The notes: generated by a model from the letters alone, not told the origin. 64,000 bases of DNA from Phragmites australis (GCF_958298935.1 NC_084921.1:4722001-4786000), one strand, 5' to 3'; numbered from the stretch's first letter, positions 25,364 to 37,195 are shown. A program made the numbers and translations.

Positions 25364-27674
25364 TGTAACACCCTACTTTACAACTAAGCCTATTTATATG
25401 AAAAATAGGACATTTTGGCAGCATTTCCTCTATAAAGAGGTATAACTGACCAAAAGAAATATCACAGACAGGCAGAAACAGATATAACCAGCATATATAT
25501 AACCTTCACGACGCTACCAGCGTCTCACCACAACATGAACCAAGCAAACGACAGACCACCAAAAACACCATTTATAACACCGGTTGAGCTACCAACAAGG
25601 TGATGAGGTAGTGTGTGCAGCTACCAAGATCCATCCCCAAAATGCACGTCAACATCTAAACATACCTGTAAAGAAAGCACGGGTGAGATTTGAAAATCTC
25701 AGCAAGTGAAATGTACTTTAACAAAAAGCTATTTAGCCACAGTTGAATGTGCTAACAATTCTAAATAGAAACTAGTACTGAAACAGACCGCCACCACTAG
25801 GAGAAATAATTCTGACTAAGCAAGTCCAACAATAACATTAAATATTTTAACAATCGATTGGTATAAGCCTTCAGAGCCGCATATATATCTATATACAAGC
25901 TAACTTAAAGGAAATAAAATTCGATGCGAATGATTCATTGAATTCCATAAGAAGACATAACCATGTACATGATATGCTCTCCTTACCCTTACCCCTCCTC
26001 GGGTAACGTAAGGGTGTGCACCATACCCTAAGAAGACATAACCATGCGTATGATATGATCTTCTCACCCTTACCCCTCCTCGGGTAACGTAAGGGTCACC
26101 CTTACCCCTCCTCGGGTAACGTAAGGGTGTGCACCGTACCCCTCCTCGGGTGACATACGGTACTGTACCGGTACGGTCGCGGCCAGAAGACGACGACAAA
26201 CTTCCAATGCATGAGATATATATGTATGACGTGCTTCAAGCATAACCGACATAACTCCCGAAAAATACTTGAGACTTAAAACAACATTGCATAAAACAAT
26301 AATGAACAACTGCAGAATGGCATATCGTGCCTACTGCACTTCATAAATCAATCATCGAGTAAACTTCTGGAAACGTAAACAACATAGTGCTCAGCCCAGA
26401 ATCAGTCATTCAGATTAGATGAATGCACTGTAATTAAAGAATGTAGGCAACCCAATATTAGGTTAAAGCATAGTCATACAATACATTCACTTGCCTTTAC
26501 CGACGATGAAGAAAATTCGATCAAGAACGTCCGGAAATAGTACCACCTGTACAGGCATACTATTAGAACTAAAACACATTTATAACACATAAAATATGAA
26601 GCGTCAATTCTACGTCTGAAAACGTCACATATACGCCTACATTCCGAAAAACTGAACATACAATTGTATCACATGAAATGATACACTATTTTCAATTCAG
26701 AGTCGAACTAAAATCTCACTAATTAGACTTCGCTCTAATGATCGAAATAAATACTTCGACTCAGATATCGTATCTTCGAATCAATAATGATTATCGAAAC
26801 AAAACAGACTATTGATCACCTGAAATAATACGACAGGAATTGATTGATTCAATTCAATCCAACCACAAACGTTTAGAAATTACCGAGGAATCACCTTCGA
26901 TGGAATCGACGAGGAATCCAACAAAATTACGAAATTTCCAACTTTCTCCTCTTTTCCCCTTTTTCCCTTTTTCTCCTTTTTTCTTTTCTCTTTCTTTTCT
27001 TTTCTTTCCTTCTTTTCCTTTCTTCCTTCCTGGCTTCTTCTTTCTTGCTTCTTCTTTCTTTCTTCCTTGCTTCTTCTAGCTTCTCTCTTCCTGGCTTGCT
27101 TCGGTTAGTGCACAGCATGCGGCAGCCGGCACAAAGCACAGCGGCACGACGACACGACGGCTCGGCAGCGACACGCAGCAGCACGCGACGCGCACGCACG
27201 GCAAGCAGACAGCAGCACGCGGCGGCGGCAGCACGCAGCGCAGCACGCAGGCGCGCGGCAGCGCGACGGCGAGCAACAGCGGCGCGGCGGTGGCGGCGAC
27301 GAGCAGGCCGGCGACGGCAGGTGGACGACGGCGCTCGGCGACAGCACGGCACAAGCTGGCTGGGAGAGAGAGAGAAAGAAAGAAATGAGCGAGTGGATAA
27401 ACACGAGGCTGGATGGATCGGGTTGAGGGCCGATCCATCCGGTATTTATCCAATTTTTTTTTATTTTTTTATAAAACAACCAACGGTCTAAATTTATTAG
27501 GCTTGCTACGGGTCACAAAGTGCTCGGAACGGACATATGAATAGCAAAATGGGTTCGTCTCGACGAGATGAACGCAACCGCGGTCTCCGATCGTCCATAC
27601 GAGCAACGGATCAAAAAGTCAACTTTTTGTCAAATCTCTCTCTGTTTTTTTTTCTCGAAAAATTTAGTATTACA
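25364..27674 (-). repeat. LTR 3 (right; 5' LTR of the array)
   Basis: It begins TGTAACACCC and ends AGTATTACA, followed by TSD CCAGG (27675-27679). It has C at 25473 like LTR 2, but is alone in having A at 26851 and T at 27074. Confidence 0.97.
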
Positions 27675-27679
27675 CCAGG

Positions 27680-27768
27680 CCGGCCTCCAGATCGAGCAGA
27701 TTAATTATGTCACCGGTCTGTCTACGCCACCTCGCTCATTGCTGGCGGACTTGTACCAGCGGCGGTGA
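27680..27768 (+). pseudogene. 3' part of the disrupted last exon of the AT-hook gene
   Basis: Directly after the right TSD, the frame that runs into the array at 11773 resumes. It reads through LQIEQINYV and PPRSLLADLYQRR to TGA at 27766-27768. Alternatively a GAGCAG|ATT acceptor at 27699 could open a shorter, phase-0 terminal exon at 27700. Either way this looks like the stranded C-terminus of the gene at 9604. The family is not recognised, and coding status rests on frame agreement across the insertion. Confidence 0.5.
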
Positions 27769-29091
27769 GGATTCGTCAGGCAGTAGCCCGTCGCGCTTGT
27801 GTCGGATGTCTGAGATTATCAGAGGTTTCAAGGAGGTCCAAGAGGAGAAACGCATCCATCTAATTTGCGGCGCGAAATTATGCAGACTTTCCGGCCGGAT
27901 CGAACCAAGACCAGCGCGTGGAAGAATCAGGAGCTCGCCGGAGGGCGGCGGCGAGGCCAGCAAAGCAGCGCGACAGGATGATGGGAGTGCGCGGAAGTGC
28001 TCCAGTTCGCTCACCTCGCGTTCGTGTGGGGGGTGTCTCCTGCTTAATAGTGGACGCGGGATATGGATCGGAGACACCCAGAGTGGACGGTAATTGCAAC
28101 GACGACCACCTTGGTTGTGGTGTACTGCGGCCAATGGCATCCGCCGAGGAGCAGAGAGGCTGCGAGGAATACGAGGGAGAAAGAGCACGACCTGCCCTTT
28201 ATGATGAGGGACCTGGCACCACGCCATTGGAGGCGCCGATAGGCCGGCACTGGGAACCTCAGCCCCTGCTCCGCGCCTGCGCGGGAAGTGGCACACTCGC
28301 CGTACGCCACGCATGCCTACGGGTGGCGCTGCGACACGGCGTGTGCTCCGAGTAGCGCACGCTACACGCCGGGACACGGCCGCATCTGACGCACCGTAGT
28401 GGACGGAGAATGCGAGAGTGGGGACGCTCGAGGACAGGGCGGATGGTGGCTGTCTGCGGGTGCCGCGAGCGCGGCGACGGTGAGCACTTCTCTCGTTCTG
28501 AAGAACACTCATGATTTCAGTGGTAAGCCAGTAACACACCTGCTCCTGCTGCAATCCACTTGAAGGCAAAGCTGGAAGCGATTAAGAGGAACGTAACGCT
28601 GCCATTGACGACGAGATCCCTGGCATCAACCGGTCTTTGCTGCCTTTCGCGGGCTTTCTGGGAAATACAGGAGAAGAATGGCGTCCAATTTGCCGCGGGA
28701 AAAGGAGCATACGAGATCGCGAGACTTTTCCGTCTGGATTGAAGGAACATTGGCGCGTGCAAGAATCGGGAGCTCGCCGGAGGGCAGTGGTGAGACTGGT
28801 TAAACAGCGCTGCGGGATGACGTGGGAGCGCTCGGTTCTTTTCGTTGCGCATCGGTATCGAGTGTCCCTTGCTTATTCTCGACCGTACAGCAGGATGTGG
28901 ATCCGATGGATTCCCTGGTGGACGGTAAATGAAATACCGACCAACTCTGGTCGTGGCGTACGACGAAAAACGCTACGCCGGGGAGCCAGGAGGCGGCGAG
29001 GGAAGCTAGGAAGAGGAGCGCGCCGCCTACGCTGGCACCGGCGCAGCACAATGAACCGTAGACTATGTCTCGCGCCGCGCAGGTCGTGCCA
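27769..29091 (-). other. GC-rich region with diverged tandem copies; possible broken hydrophobic-protein gene
   Basis: A direct duplication is visible: AAGAATCAGGAGCTCGCC at 27922 matches AAGAATCGGGAGCTCGCC at 28761, about 839 bp apart, with similar flanks. On the minus strand three related pieces occur: ARSLIIKGRS at about 28217, ARDLVVNGSV at about 28624 and ARDIVYGSLC at about 29075. Each is followed by a hydrophobic segment. No complete gene model was found and the family is not recognised. The long minus ORF at 27736-28569 is probably a composition effect. Confidence 0.4.
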
Positions 29092-29096
29092 TTCGC

Positions 29097-29725
29097 TGTC
29101 AAATCCCTAAAAATTTATTCCCCTTTTCCCCTCTTTCTCTCTCTTCTCTCTCTCCCTGTGACCCGACTGCCACCACCTGACGCGCCGCGCCGCGCTACGC
29201 CGTCCCGTCGCCGCTCGTTGGCAGACCTCGCGCCCCGCGCCTCGCCTTGCGCCCCGTGCAGCCTCCTCGCGCCCCGCGCCGCGCAGACCTCGTCCCGCGC
29301 GCCGCTCCATCGCCGACCCCTATAAAAGGCGGTGAACAGTGCAAGCTCTCCCCCATCCCCTTCCTCGCACTCTCTCTCTCTCTCCCCGAGCCCTTCCGCA
29401 CCTCGCCGCCTCACTCCGAGAACCCCGCCGCCGGTGAGCTCCCCGGCCCCTTCTCCTCTCCCTCTCCCTCCTATCCCTTCCCCGTAGACGTACCTGGTCC
29501 TTCCCATCGCCGGCGCGCCGCTCTCCGTCGCCCGGCCGCCGCCGCTTCTCCGCGTCGGGCCGAAGCCGCTCCCCGTCGCCGGCCGCCCGCCAGCCAGACC
29601 CGGCCGGCGAGGCCTGCCGCCGTCCTCCGCCGCCGGCGCCCCATCGCCGCCCTCCGTCGTTGGCCCGCCGCCGTCGCGCCCCTTCCTCTCTCTCCCTCTC
29701 GTTCTCTCTTTGCTACCCGAGCCGC

Positions 29726-29756
<31 letters not shown>

Positions 29757-30962
29757 GCCCCACGAAGGTGGGAACTACCTTGGAGCAAGGTTCGCCTTTG
29801 TGGTGTTCTTGCTGGGAGACTCTTGCCTCGGTCATATAAGGACCGGTTCGATGTGACATCTCACCTAGTATCCACTCGTACAACCATATGGCCTGTATAG
29901 GCAGGACTTGACCTAACCCCTCTGACTTAGTGCGGTACCCACCCCGAGGCCGGTAGTGGCAATGGGGATCAGGAGAAGACTTGGGTAGTGTGTAGCCCAA
30001 GGTCCGACTGGTGATATTGATTGAGGCTATGTCAAAGCCTAGGGATTGCTAAGTGATCCTTCCCGTGAATCTTCTAAAGCCCCTGGTATCTTAGTGCCCC
30101 ATAGGTGGATATTGTGGCTTCGTTGTGAGGTCGTTGCGTCTCGTTATGACGGCTTCACCAGTTGCTAAGGTGGGAGCCTGTGCATATCTTGTGGGTAAAG
30201 TGTACAACCTCTGCAGAGTGTTAAACCTATCCGGATAGCCGTGTCCTCGATCAAGGATATGCTATGGTTTGGTCACAATGATTAGCTTTTCGGCGTGAGT
30301 ATCTCCTTGGTGTGTGAGTGGGCTGTGTGCCCGTGTCTTTGAAAAGAAGGATTTTAGCTTTGTGCCCTAAGCCTCCTGGACTGAGTGTCCGCTGGCAAAA
30401 GACTTGTGGGAACTGGCGGGACGGATGTATCTCCCCCAGGGCCGTCAACCCTCATAAGCTCAACTCATGTATTTCTCTTTGGAAGTGTTTTTATTAAAAG
30501 TTAGTCTTTGCAAAATGAACCCTGCATCAATAAAACTAGCTTTCCGCAAAACCTAAAAGACTCTACAGCCTTATCCTTGATCTACCTTTAAGCATCTAAT
30601 TTCCCCCCTTGAGGTAGGACTTGCTGAGTACTTTATGTACTCACACTTGCTAATTGTGGATCCAGATGATCCAGAGGCTGACTTCGTCGAAAGAGAAGAT
30701 GAAGATTAGAGAAGCCGGTTTCGTCTGCACTCAAGCTACCTGTAGGGCTTGTGTCGCTTTTGTGTGTTTCCGCTGTGCCTCGAGGGTTTGATTACTTTAT
30801 GCCTACGGGCTTCTGTTGTAATGAACTCTGTGTTGTACTCTATTATCGTATTTATTGATGTATGACTGTGATGTCTACTTCTGTTGGAGTTCGTGCGTAC
30901 CAGCTACTGATCCAGGGACTGGTATGAGCTACACGAGATGACCCCAAAGGAGGGGTCCGACA
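29097..30962 (+). mobile_element. Solo LTR with TSD TTCGC
   Basis: It begins TGTCAAATCC and ends GGGTCCGACA. TTCGC stands on both sides (29092-29096 and 30963-30967). A TATA box, TATAAAAGG, at 29321 and a CT-rich leader with a (CT)n run near 29728-29756 indicate rightward transcription. Near 30620-30710 it contains GCTGAGTACTTTATGTACTC followed by GATGAAGATTAG, a block also recognisable in the longer LTR at 49679-53634, which suggests related gypsy families. No internal region is present, so it is the product of LTR-LTR recombination. Confidence 0.88.
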
Positions 30963-30967
30963 TTCGC

Positions 30968-31270
30968 AGTACCACGACACTCATAACTGAAGTAGCGCGT
31001 GCCGGCCGCCGTGGTGATAGATGATAAACCGAGGTTGGTAGGTGGAGCAGTGGCTACTAGCCGGTGTTGTATGAAATCAACTACCGCAAAGATCATCCAA
31101 CAATCAGAAAATTACTCAAGATCTTATCTATTGTACTCAACTTGCTAATTCAACTTCAATGCACATGAACATCATCAAGCATTAAGCTACATACCACCAT
31201 ACTGATCAGATCAACAAAGAGAGGGAAAAAGAGGAATTAAACTCACAGTGCAATGGAACCAAATAAATTA
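30968..31270. other. Intergenic DNA, nothing recognised
   Basis: This is the continuation of the sequence that flanked the solo LTR before insertion. No coding or structural signal is seen. Confidence 0.4.
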
Positions 31271-31550
31271 GGTCATGTTTGTTTCCTGCTTCTGCTTCTG
31301 CTATTGGCAGAAGTCAGAAGCCAGAACAAACGGGGTTATGGAGAAGTGGCTTCTGGGAAGCCTGCTTCTGAGAAAAATGAACTAAAGCTGAGAAGCTTGC
31401 TGAGATATACTTTTCTGAGAAGCTATGTGCTGAGAAGCCAAAAATTTATTGTAGAAACCAACAACCTATTTTCAAAAGCAGCTTTTCAGACAAGCCAAAA
31501 GTACAGCTTTTCAGAAAAGCTCAAAAGCAGAAGCTCAAACAAACAGACCC
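31271..31550. mobile_element. Tourist-like MITE (TSD TTA)
   Basis: 280 bp between TTA (31268-31270) and TTA (31551-31553). The ends are imperfect inverted repeats, GGTCATGTTTGTTTCCTGC and the complement of GCTCAAACAAACAGACCC, with further CTTCTG/CAGAAG symmetry inside. TSD and termini fit PIF/Harbinger-derived MITEs. Confidence 0.75.
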
Positions 31551-31553
31551 TTA

Positions 31554-32806
31554 ATAACTGAGGCTAGACATGGTAAGGAAGCCGCTGCCCCAGAAATTCA
31601 ATGCGACTTTGTTGTCGTCAGCGTGAAAGACGGAGGTACAAAACTCACCGCACCGCGTCGACACGTGTGGACGAGCCTCAGCAATCACAGCTTCGATGAG
31701 CACCAACAAAAGTGTTCCTCCACCGAATCCCTCAACACACCAAAACAACTTCAGAACCAAAGCCCATCATCTCGCCGGAAAGGCCGCAACTGCTCCTCCA
31801 CTGAGCCGCGCGCTCCCCGTGTGAGGCCGGCGCCAACCCAGTACGTACCTGCATGCCGTAACAGCTGTTGAGGCCACTTGTTGGTCGAACCGCCACCGTT
31901 GTTCGTTGACACCACCGGCAGCAGCTTGCCGATGTAGGTCGTCAGGCACCAGCAGGTGCACTGGCCGGCCGGCCGGCCCCGTCAGGTTCCAGGCACGCGT
32001 CACAGTCCGGCCGGCTTGACATTGACAGTGGACAACCATATTTCAGTACAGTACATACCGGCACAGGGAGTAGGATGTATACCGGCCGATAGACTACTGC
32101 ACTGCATGCGCATGGCCTGGTCACCACTCCAGTTCCTGACCGCAGCATAGATCGCAGGGCGACCGGCCGCCTCGATGGCCCCAATCTAGCTAGCCTCCAA
32201 ACTAGGCAAGTTCTTATCTGCAAGACTGCGAGACTTCCGCAGCGAGGCCGTCACCATGTACAACCTGCAAGACTGCATCAGCGAGCACGCAGCGCAGCTC
32301 AGCAGCCAGCGGAGCGGCTGCGCCGGCTTCTGGTGGCGCAGCGCATGCATCCACTATAATACTAGCAAGATGATTACTAATCTCGTTGAAATATTTTATA
32401 CCTTAAATATTGAAATAATAGATAGATTTGAGTGAGACGTAACAAACTGACGGTTAAATAATGAAGGATGATTCAGAAAGGTGAGATCAAATCCGAATGA
32501 ATCATGACAGCAAACTTAAACTGAGACAAGGATCGAAAACAAGAACGGTAATCAGTTACGAGTAACAAGCTAGCTAGTTGAATAACATAACGTGGTTTAT
32601 TAATTATTGTTAACTGTGACAATACTTGAAGAAAATGGAGAGCGATGATGAGGAGGCCGGGCGGGCGGTTCTCAGCTGAGGTAGGTCACGTACACATGCA
32701 GCCCAGAACCAACCAACCAAATCAAAGGAAGAAATTAAATAAACGTAGCAAGAGGACATGCATGCGCCCTGCCCTGTCAGCTTGCTTGCAACAGGGCCGG
32801 GGCGGT
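31554..32806. other. Intergenic DNA and 3' flank of the LEA-like gene
   Basis: It has GC-rich stretches (GGCCGGCC runs near 31970) and several short ORFs on both strands, none resembling a known family. The last 150-200 bases are probably the 3' UTR of the minus-strand gene at 32807-33046. Confidence 0.4.
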
Positions 32807-33046
32807 CTAGTTGCCTCCCATGCCGGTGGCGTTCTTGACGGCGCCGGCGGCGCCCTTGACTGCGTCCGTGGCGCCCTGCGCCATCTGCTGCACCTGCGCG
32901 CCGGCCTGCTGCAGGACGCCGCCGGCCTGGTGTGAGGCCTCGGGCGCGGCGTCCTGCGCCTTGTGCACCACCTCCTCCTTGTGCTGCTGCGCGTGGCCCG
33001 CCGCCTCGCCGGCCGCGTGGCTCAGGTGCGCGGACTGGTCGGCCAT
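32807..33046 (-). CDS. LEA/KIN-like small stress protein
   Basis: An intronless 79-residue reading frame starts MADQSAHLSHAAGEAAGHAQ and ends GMGGN. It is Ala/Gln/His/Gly-rich and very hydrophilic, with repeated A-x-x-A-x-x-A spacing (VQQMAQGATDAVKGAAGAVK) predicting amphipathic helices. That composition and length match the small KIN1/KIN2-like group 3 LEA proteins of grasses, which accumulate under cold or drought and are thought to protect membranes and proteins. A TATA box (TATAAAT on the minus strand, about 33164-33158) lies about 115 bp upstream of the ATG. No signal peptide or cysteine is present. Function is inferred from composition. Confidence 0.85.
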   Translation of the reverse strand: MADQSAHLSHAAGEAAGHAQQHKEEVVHKAQDAAPEASHQAGGVLQQAGAQVQQMAQGATDAVKGAAGAVKNATGMGGN

Positions 33047-33157
33047 TATATTGTTAACGAGAAAGCTAAGTCGTAGCTGGTTTAGTTTAGTTTAGTTTGC
33101 TCGTGGACGGATGCGGTGGCTGCTGCTGTCGCTCCTGGCCGGGAGACATCATTAGGC

Positions 33158-33164
33158 ATTTATA
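33158..33164 (-). promoter_or_regulatory. TATA box of the LEA-like gene
   Basis: On the minus strand CGCCTATAAATGCC is centred here, about 115 bp before the ATG at 33046, leaving room for a leader of about 85 bp. Confidence 0.6.
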
Positions 33165-35219
33165 GGCGTGGCTCGTAGCTCCTCCGCCGCGCGCGTCTGC
33201 ATGCATGCTCGCTCCGATCCGGACAAGCGTCGCGCACGCATGCCTCGATCGATCGATTCCTCCGCATGCACCTGACGAGACGAGCGGAGTTGGACGGGTG
33301 GAGGAGGCGGAAGGAAGCTCGAGAACCGAGGAACGATTCCTCCGCTCTCCGGCACTTGCGGCCGGACTCGACGAGGATTCAGGCATGTAGCAGAGAGTGG
33401 CAGGGTACGGTTGTGGCCGGTGATCAAAATGCCAAGGCACATGGCGCATCATGTGTTTGCATGCCATTTCCGGCCTGTGAAGTGAAGCCGTCCTAGCTAG
33501 CTAGCTAGCTTGCAGTATCATGCGCCTGACTTGTCCTACACCCGCGCGCCTGCAGCCTGCTCCAGTTCATTCGCGCCTGGAGACAAATTTTAATGAGACC
33601 GGGTCTTTTTGGCGAGATCCATGTAGCGTTTTGATACATATCTCTGCGTGTGCAGGTATGTACGTGCGCGTGCCGTGCGATCGCGCGTGTACGGTGCGAA
33701 TAAGGATCTCATCAGGGTTTTACGCGTGTGGATCTTATAAAATTTGTTTCCATGTTGAGAGAAATTTGGGTGAAAGCTTTCGGTTTCCCTCATTTGCGGA
33801 CTGATTCTGTTGTTTTAGCCTTTTCATCCATGATAAGTTTGCGAAGCAAATATGAGATAACTGGTATCTGTGTCCGACACTGTTCGATATTATCCGGATC
33901 TGAGAAAATATAGGGTATGATATCTGATGACTTATATCCGTTTGAAGTATTCGAATGTTAGGTATTACGAGAAAATTTATTGTGATTTTATTTAAAAATA
34001 TGATAATACATATGTAGATTGTCACACATTCGTAGATAAATAATAATATTTAATATGATGTATAGGGATGTTTCAATTTCTGTGCTCACTTTAATTGCAC
34101 CTCTATACTATTTAATATGATGTATAGGGATGTAAATGAAGTGAAATTTTTTTATCTATCCGAGTAACTCCGAGAAAAAAATATAAAATAAGATACATGA
34201 TGAGTTATATCCATTCATATCCGATCCATTCCATTTTCACTCCTAATGATAGGTAAACCACAACAACTAGATAAGAAATCTTTGAACGGATATGGTGCTA
34301 CTCGTTTGAAATTTCTGTGCAGAGATCATGCGAAGTTATTGTGGAGTTTTTTCCGGGGTTTCAGGGTATAGAATTGTGATCTATCTATTATATTTTTATT
34401 TGAGTGCTAAAATAAGTCATCACATTCATTTTTAAGGTTATGAAATTACTATATTAATCGAAAAAAGAAAATAATATACACTACTTATTATTATGAACAT
34501 CTAACAGTCTAGATTAAATCAAAAGGTTCATATCAAATATGATTAATAAATATCTAAATTCGAAATTAAAAATTATGAAAAATTAACCGTTTGATTTCCA
34601 TACGGTTTGGAAATCAAAATATATAAATAAAAAGTCTAAATAAAATAAAATAAATAATAATTGAATTGGTTTTAGAATAGGAAAAAAAGAAGGATCCATA
34701 TTAAATTTAGCCTTAGAAAAAATAGAACTATTATAAAAATCAAATACTTAAATAAAGAGTCTATGTAAAATACAATTAATCAATAGATAAAATCCATAAT
34801 AAAAAATAATTTTTTCTTTCAAAATTCTTACTAAGATAATAAATTAAGAAGCAACGTGTAGTTTAAGGTCATCACATCAAACAGACAACAGGCAAAGCAC
34901 AACACACATTCAATGCAAACCTATTTTGATTTTGGTTGAGTTGCCTACACCTGATATATGATTTTGATAGTTAATCAAAATATATACGAATCAAACCAAT
35001 ACATATATACGATTCGGGTACAAGTTTAGAGCATAAATAATTTTCTCTTCTACTAACATAACTTTTATCTTTTCTTCTAATTTTATACGTTTTGTAACTA
35101 AATAACGCTAACATCATAAAAAAAAGCTATTGAGACTAAATTTTAATAAAAAATATCATGAAAAATATTACAGTGGAACTAATCACGCTATTAGTATGAA
35201 TCATCTTGCTAGTTACTTT
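33165..35219. other. Promoter side of the LEA-like gene, then AT-rich intergenic DNA
   Basis: 33165-33560 is GC-rich upstream sequence with CATGCATG and GATCGATC motifs. From about 33730 on it is very AT-rich. A 23-bp direct repeat (TTTAATATGATGTATAGGGA core) occurs at 34049 and 34111. No gene is supported. Confidence 0.45.
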
Positions 35220-36960
35220 TGAATAAAAGTGGAAGAGATAGGTCAAGTCAAAAGACTCTAAGCCACCTCCCCCACATCCTTCATCAGGAAAAGGCCCCTG
35301 ACAAAACCCACATGAGCCTTTTCGAAGATGAAGAGGACGACAGCGATGGAACAAAACATTACAAGCGTAATCTCAGAAAATCATTGACTGGGGCTAGCCA
35401 ATCCTCCAATCAGCAATCTTCAGGCATGCAGAGAAGCATCGAGAGTATTTCAGTGGAGCCAATCATTCAGAAGTAGGATGTACTGAATAATCAATCTGAT
35501 GCCTTACTCAATCAACAGCTGCTTAATGTCTCACCGCCAACAGAACACTTATTGTTGATAGGTTGGCATGAGCATGGTGATGAAACAAGGGGAGTCACCA
35601 GGTAGGGGGTGTGGAAGTTAGGCAAGACTCTTTGGTACTGAAGGAATGAGCTAATAAGGATGTAGAGCTGAAGATGATAAGGGGTTTTACAGAAAACACA
35701 ACTGAAGAACATGACTCCCAGGAATTGGGGAGTGATTATACACCTAATTTCTAGATGATGCTTAAAAGGGGGGTGATGGAAATAGATCATGACTCTCAGA
35801 ATGACGGGGATGTGAAAGCAACAGGCAAAGCAGGGGTGAATGAGGCAGAGGAGGCTGAATTTTCTACTCATAAACTCAATCCTGAGGCTCCAAGTTTATT
35901 GTCTAGTGCAGTGAAGATGCAAATTCCTAGTCCATCTCCTCTGTCCTCTCAACCAAAGACCATTGATAGCAGGGCAGCAAGATCAGGGGTTTGGGAATCT
36001 TCCTTGCTATGGTATGGCTGAGGGTGATTTTTCGTTTGATTGGTCTATGATGGAGCAGGATTTTCTTCTTCTTCTGATATTGTAGGATAAATTACGCGCA
36101 AAATATGTAATAAGAGGGGATGAATGATTGTAGAAACTAAATTCAAATTTTAATTCACTATAATGAAATATTAATTTAATTTCGAAATCAATTCGGGACA
36201 AACTGCTATCATATCATTAAAAATGATGTTAAAAAAGATCCAACAGTCCGATTGCCCTCAAATTTTAACTCTAGAAACTAGATAATGATATAAATAATCA
36301 AGTCAATCTAATTTCTAGATCAAGAGTTATTACTTTTACAAATAGACTGTGACAGGTGGGTACGAAAATAAATTACCATAATATTGCTATTATGCAAGAA
36401 TTAAGAAAATAGATTAAACTAGACAGACTGTGACAAGGTTTGATCCCATATCTGGTAGAAGGGTGTTTCTCTCATCTCCAATATGTAGCCGACACTATGT
36501 TAATTATGGATGTGGATGAACAGATCTTCTGGGTAGTTAAGTTCATTTTATATTGCTTTGAAAGTATGTCAGGTATGAGAATCAATTACCATAAGAGTGA
36601 AATAATTGTTCTGAGAGGTTTTCAGAATGAAGATCAAAGAATTGCAGATATCTTCAATTGCAACCTGGCAGTTTTACCTATTAAGTATCTTGGCATACCT
36701 ATCAAGTATCTGGGGGTTTGTCAGAATGAACAACAAAGAATTCATGATAACAAGAGCGATCAATGGTAGAGCGCTAGATATTTGCGCAACAGAACTCCTT
36801 TTGAAGATATAAAAGTTTTTCTTTGGCAACTCATGCACGACAAGATCCCATCTGCAGAACAGTTGAAGAGAAGAAATTGGCCAGGCTCGGAGTTTTGCAA
36901 ATTGTGTGGGCAACTTAGTCCTGACGAAACGAAATGAAATCGATCGAACTGACCTAAGCA
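35220..36960 (+). mobile_element. Decayed LINE: upstream region, RT fragment and zf-RVT fragment
   Basis: 36430-36770 translates to GCFSHLQYVADTMLI, MSGMRINYHKSEIIV and LPIKYLGIPI, typical of an L1-type reverse transcriptase. The usual Y-x-D-D catalytic site is altered to YVADT. After a gap, 36775-36950 gives FLWQLMHDKIPSAEQLKRR and CKLCGQLSPDET, the zinc-binding end. 35230-36030 holds Ser/acidic ORFs that may be an upstream part of the same element, but this is not proven. An AT-rich stretch at 36070-36430 may be a further insertion. Confidence 0.65.
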
Positions 36961-37195
36961 ACAAACTCAAACGATGTCTGTGAAGAGGGAGATGGCCAGC
37001 ATCCTACTGCGATGTCTACCGACCGAGCCCTCCGGTGGCCTTCGGAACCAAAAGCGCGATCGGCGCGAGATGCTGCGTAAAGACACTCAGACGTCGCTTT
37101 ACTTTACTTTACTTCCCAAAAGAAAAAGAAAAAGGCAAGGAAAGAAACAAAACAACACATCGTTAAAAAACAAATAAAACAGCAGATGTGTCTAA

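Larger units (their letters stand above)
11774..27674 (-). mobile_element. Tandem (LTR-internal-LTR-internal-LTR) Ty3/gypsy chromovirus array
   Basis: Three 2311-bp LTRs alternate with two 4484-bp internal regions at an exact 6795-bp period. The array is bounded by TSD CCAGG at 11769-11773 and 27675-27679. LTRs run TG..CA. The element is transcribed leftwards: the primer site TGGTATCAGAGC (minus strand) abuts the right LTR of each unit and the purine tract AAGGAGGGAAGAA abuts the left LTR. Pol remnants (RT end, RNase H, integrase, chromodomain-like tail) mark a Tekay/Del-type chromovirus. Gag and the RT core were not found and the pol frames carry stops, so it is non-autonomous. Only three LTR differences were noticed, implying a recent insertion. 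Confidence 0.95.

Noticed and set aside
27736..28569. 277-codon minus-strand ORF
   Set aside because: Arg/Pro/Ser-rich, from GC-rich DNA without stops. A competing frame has the better hydrophobic motif, and no homologous family is recognised.
29115..29900. Arg/Gly/Pro-rich ORFs of 204-217 aa near 29.1-29.9 kb
   Set aside because: They lie inside the solo LTR and arise from C-rich leader sequence and the (CT)n run.
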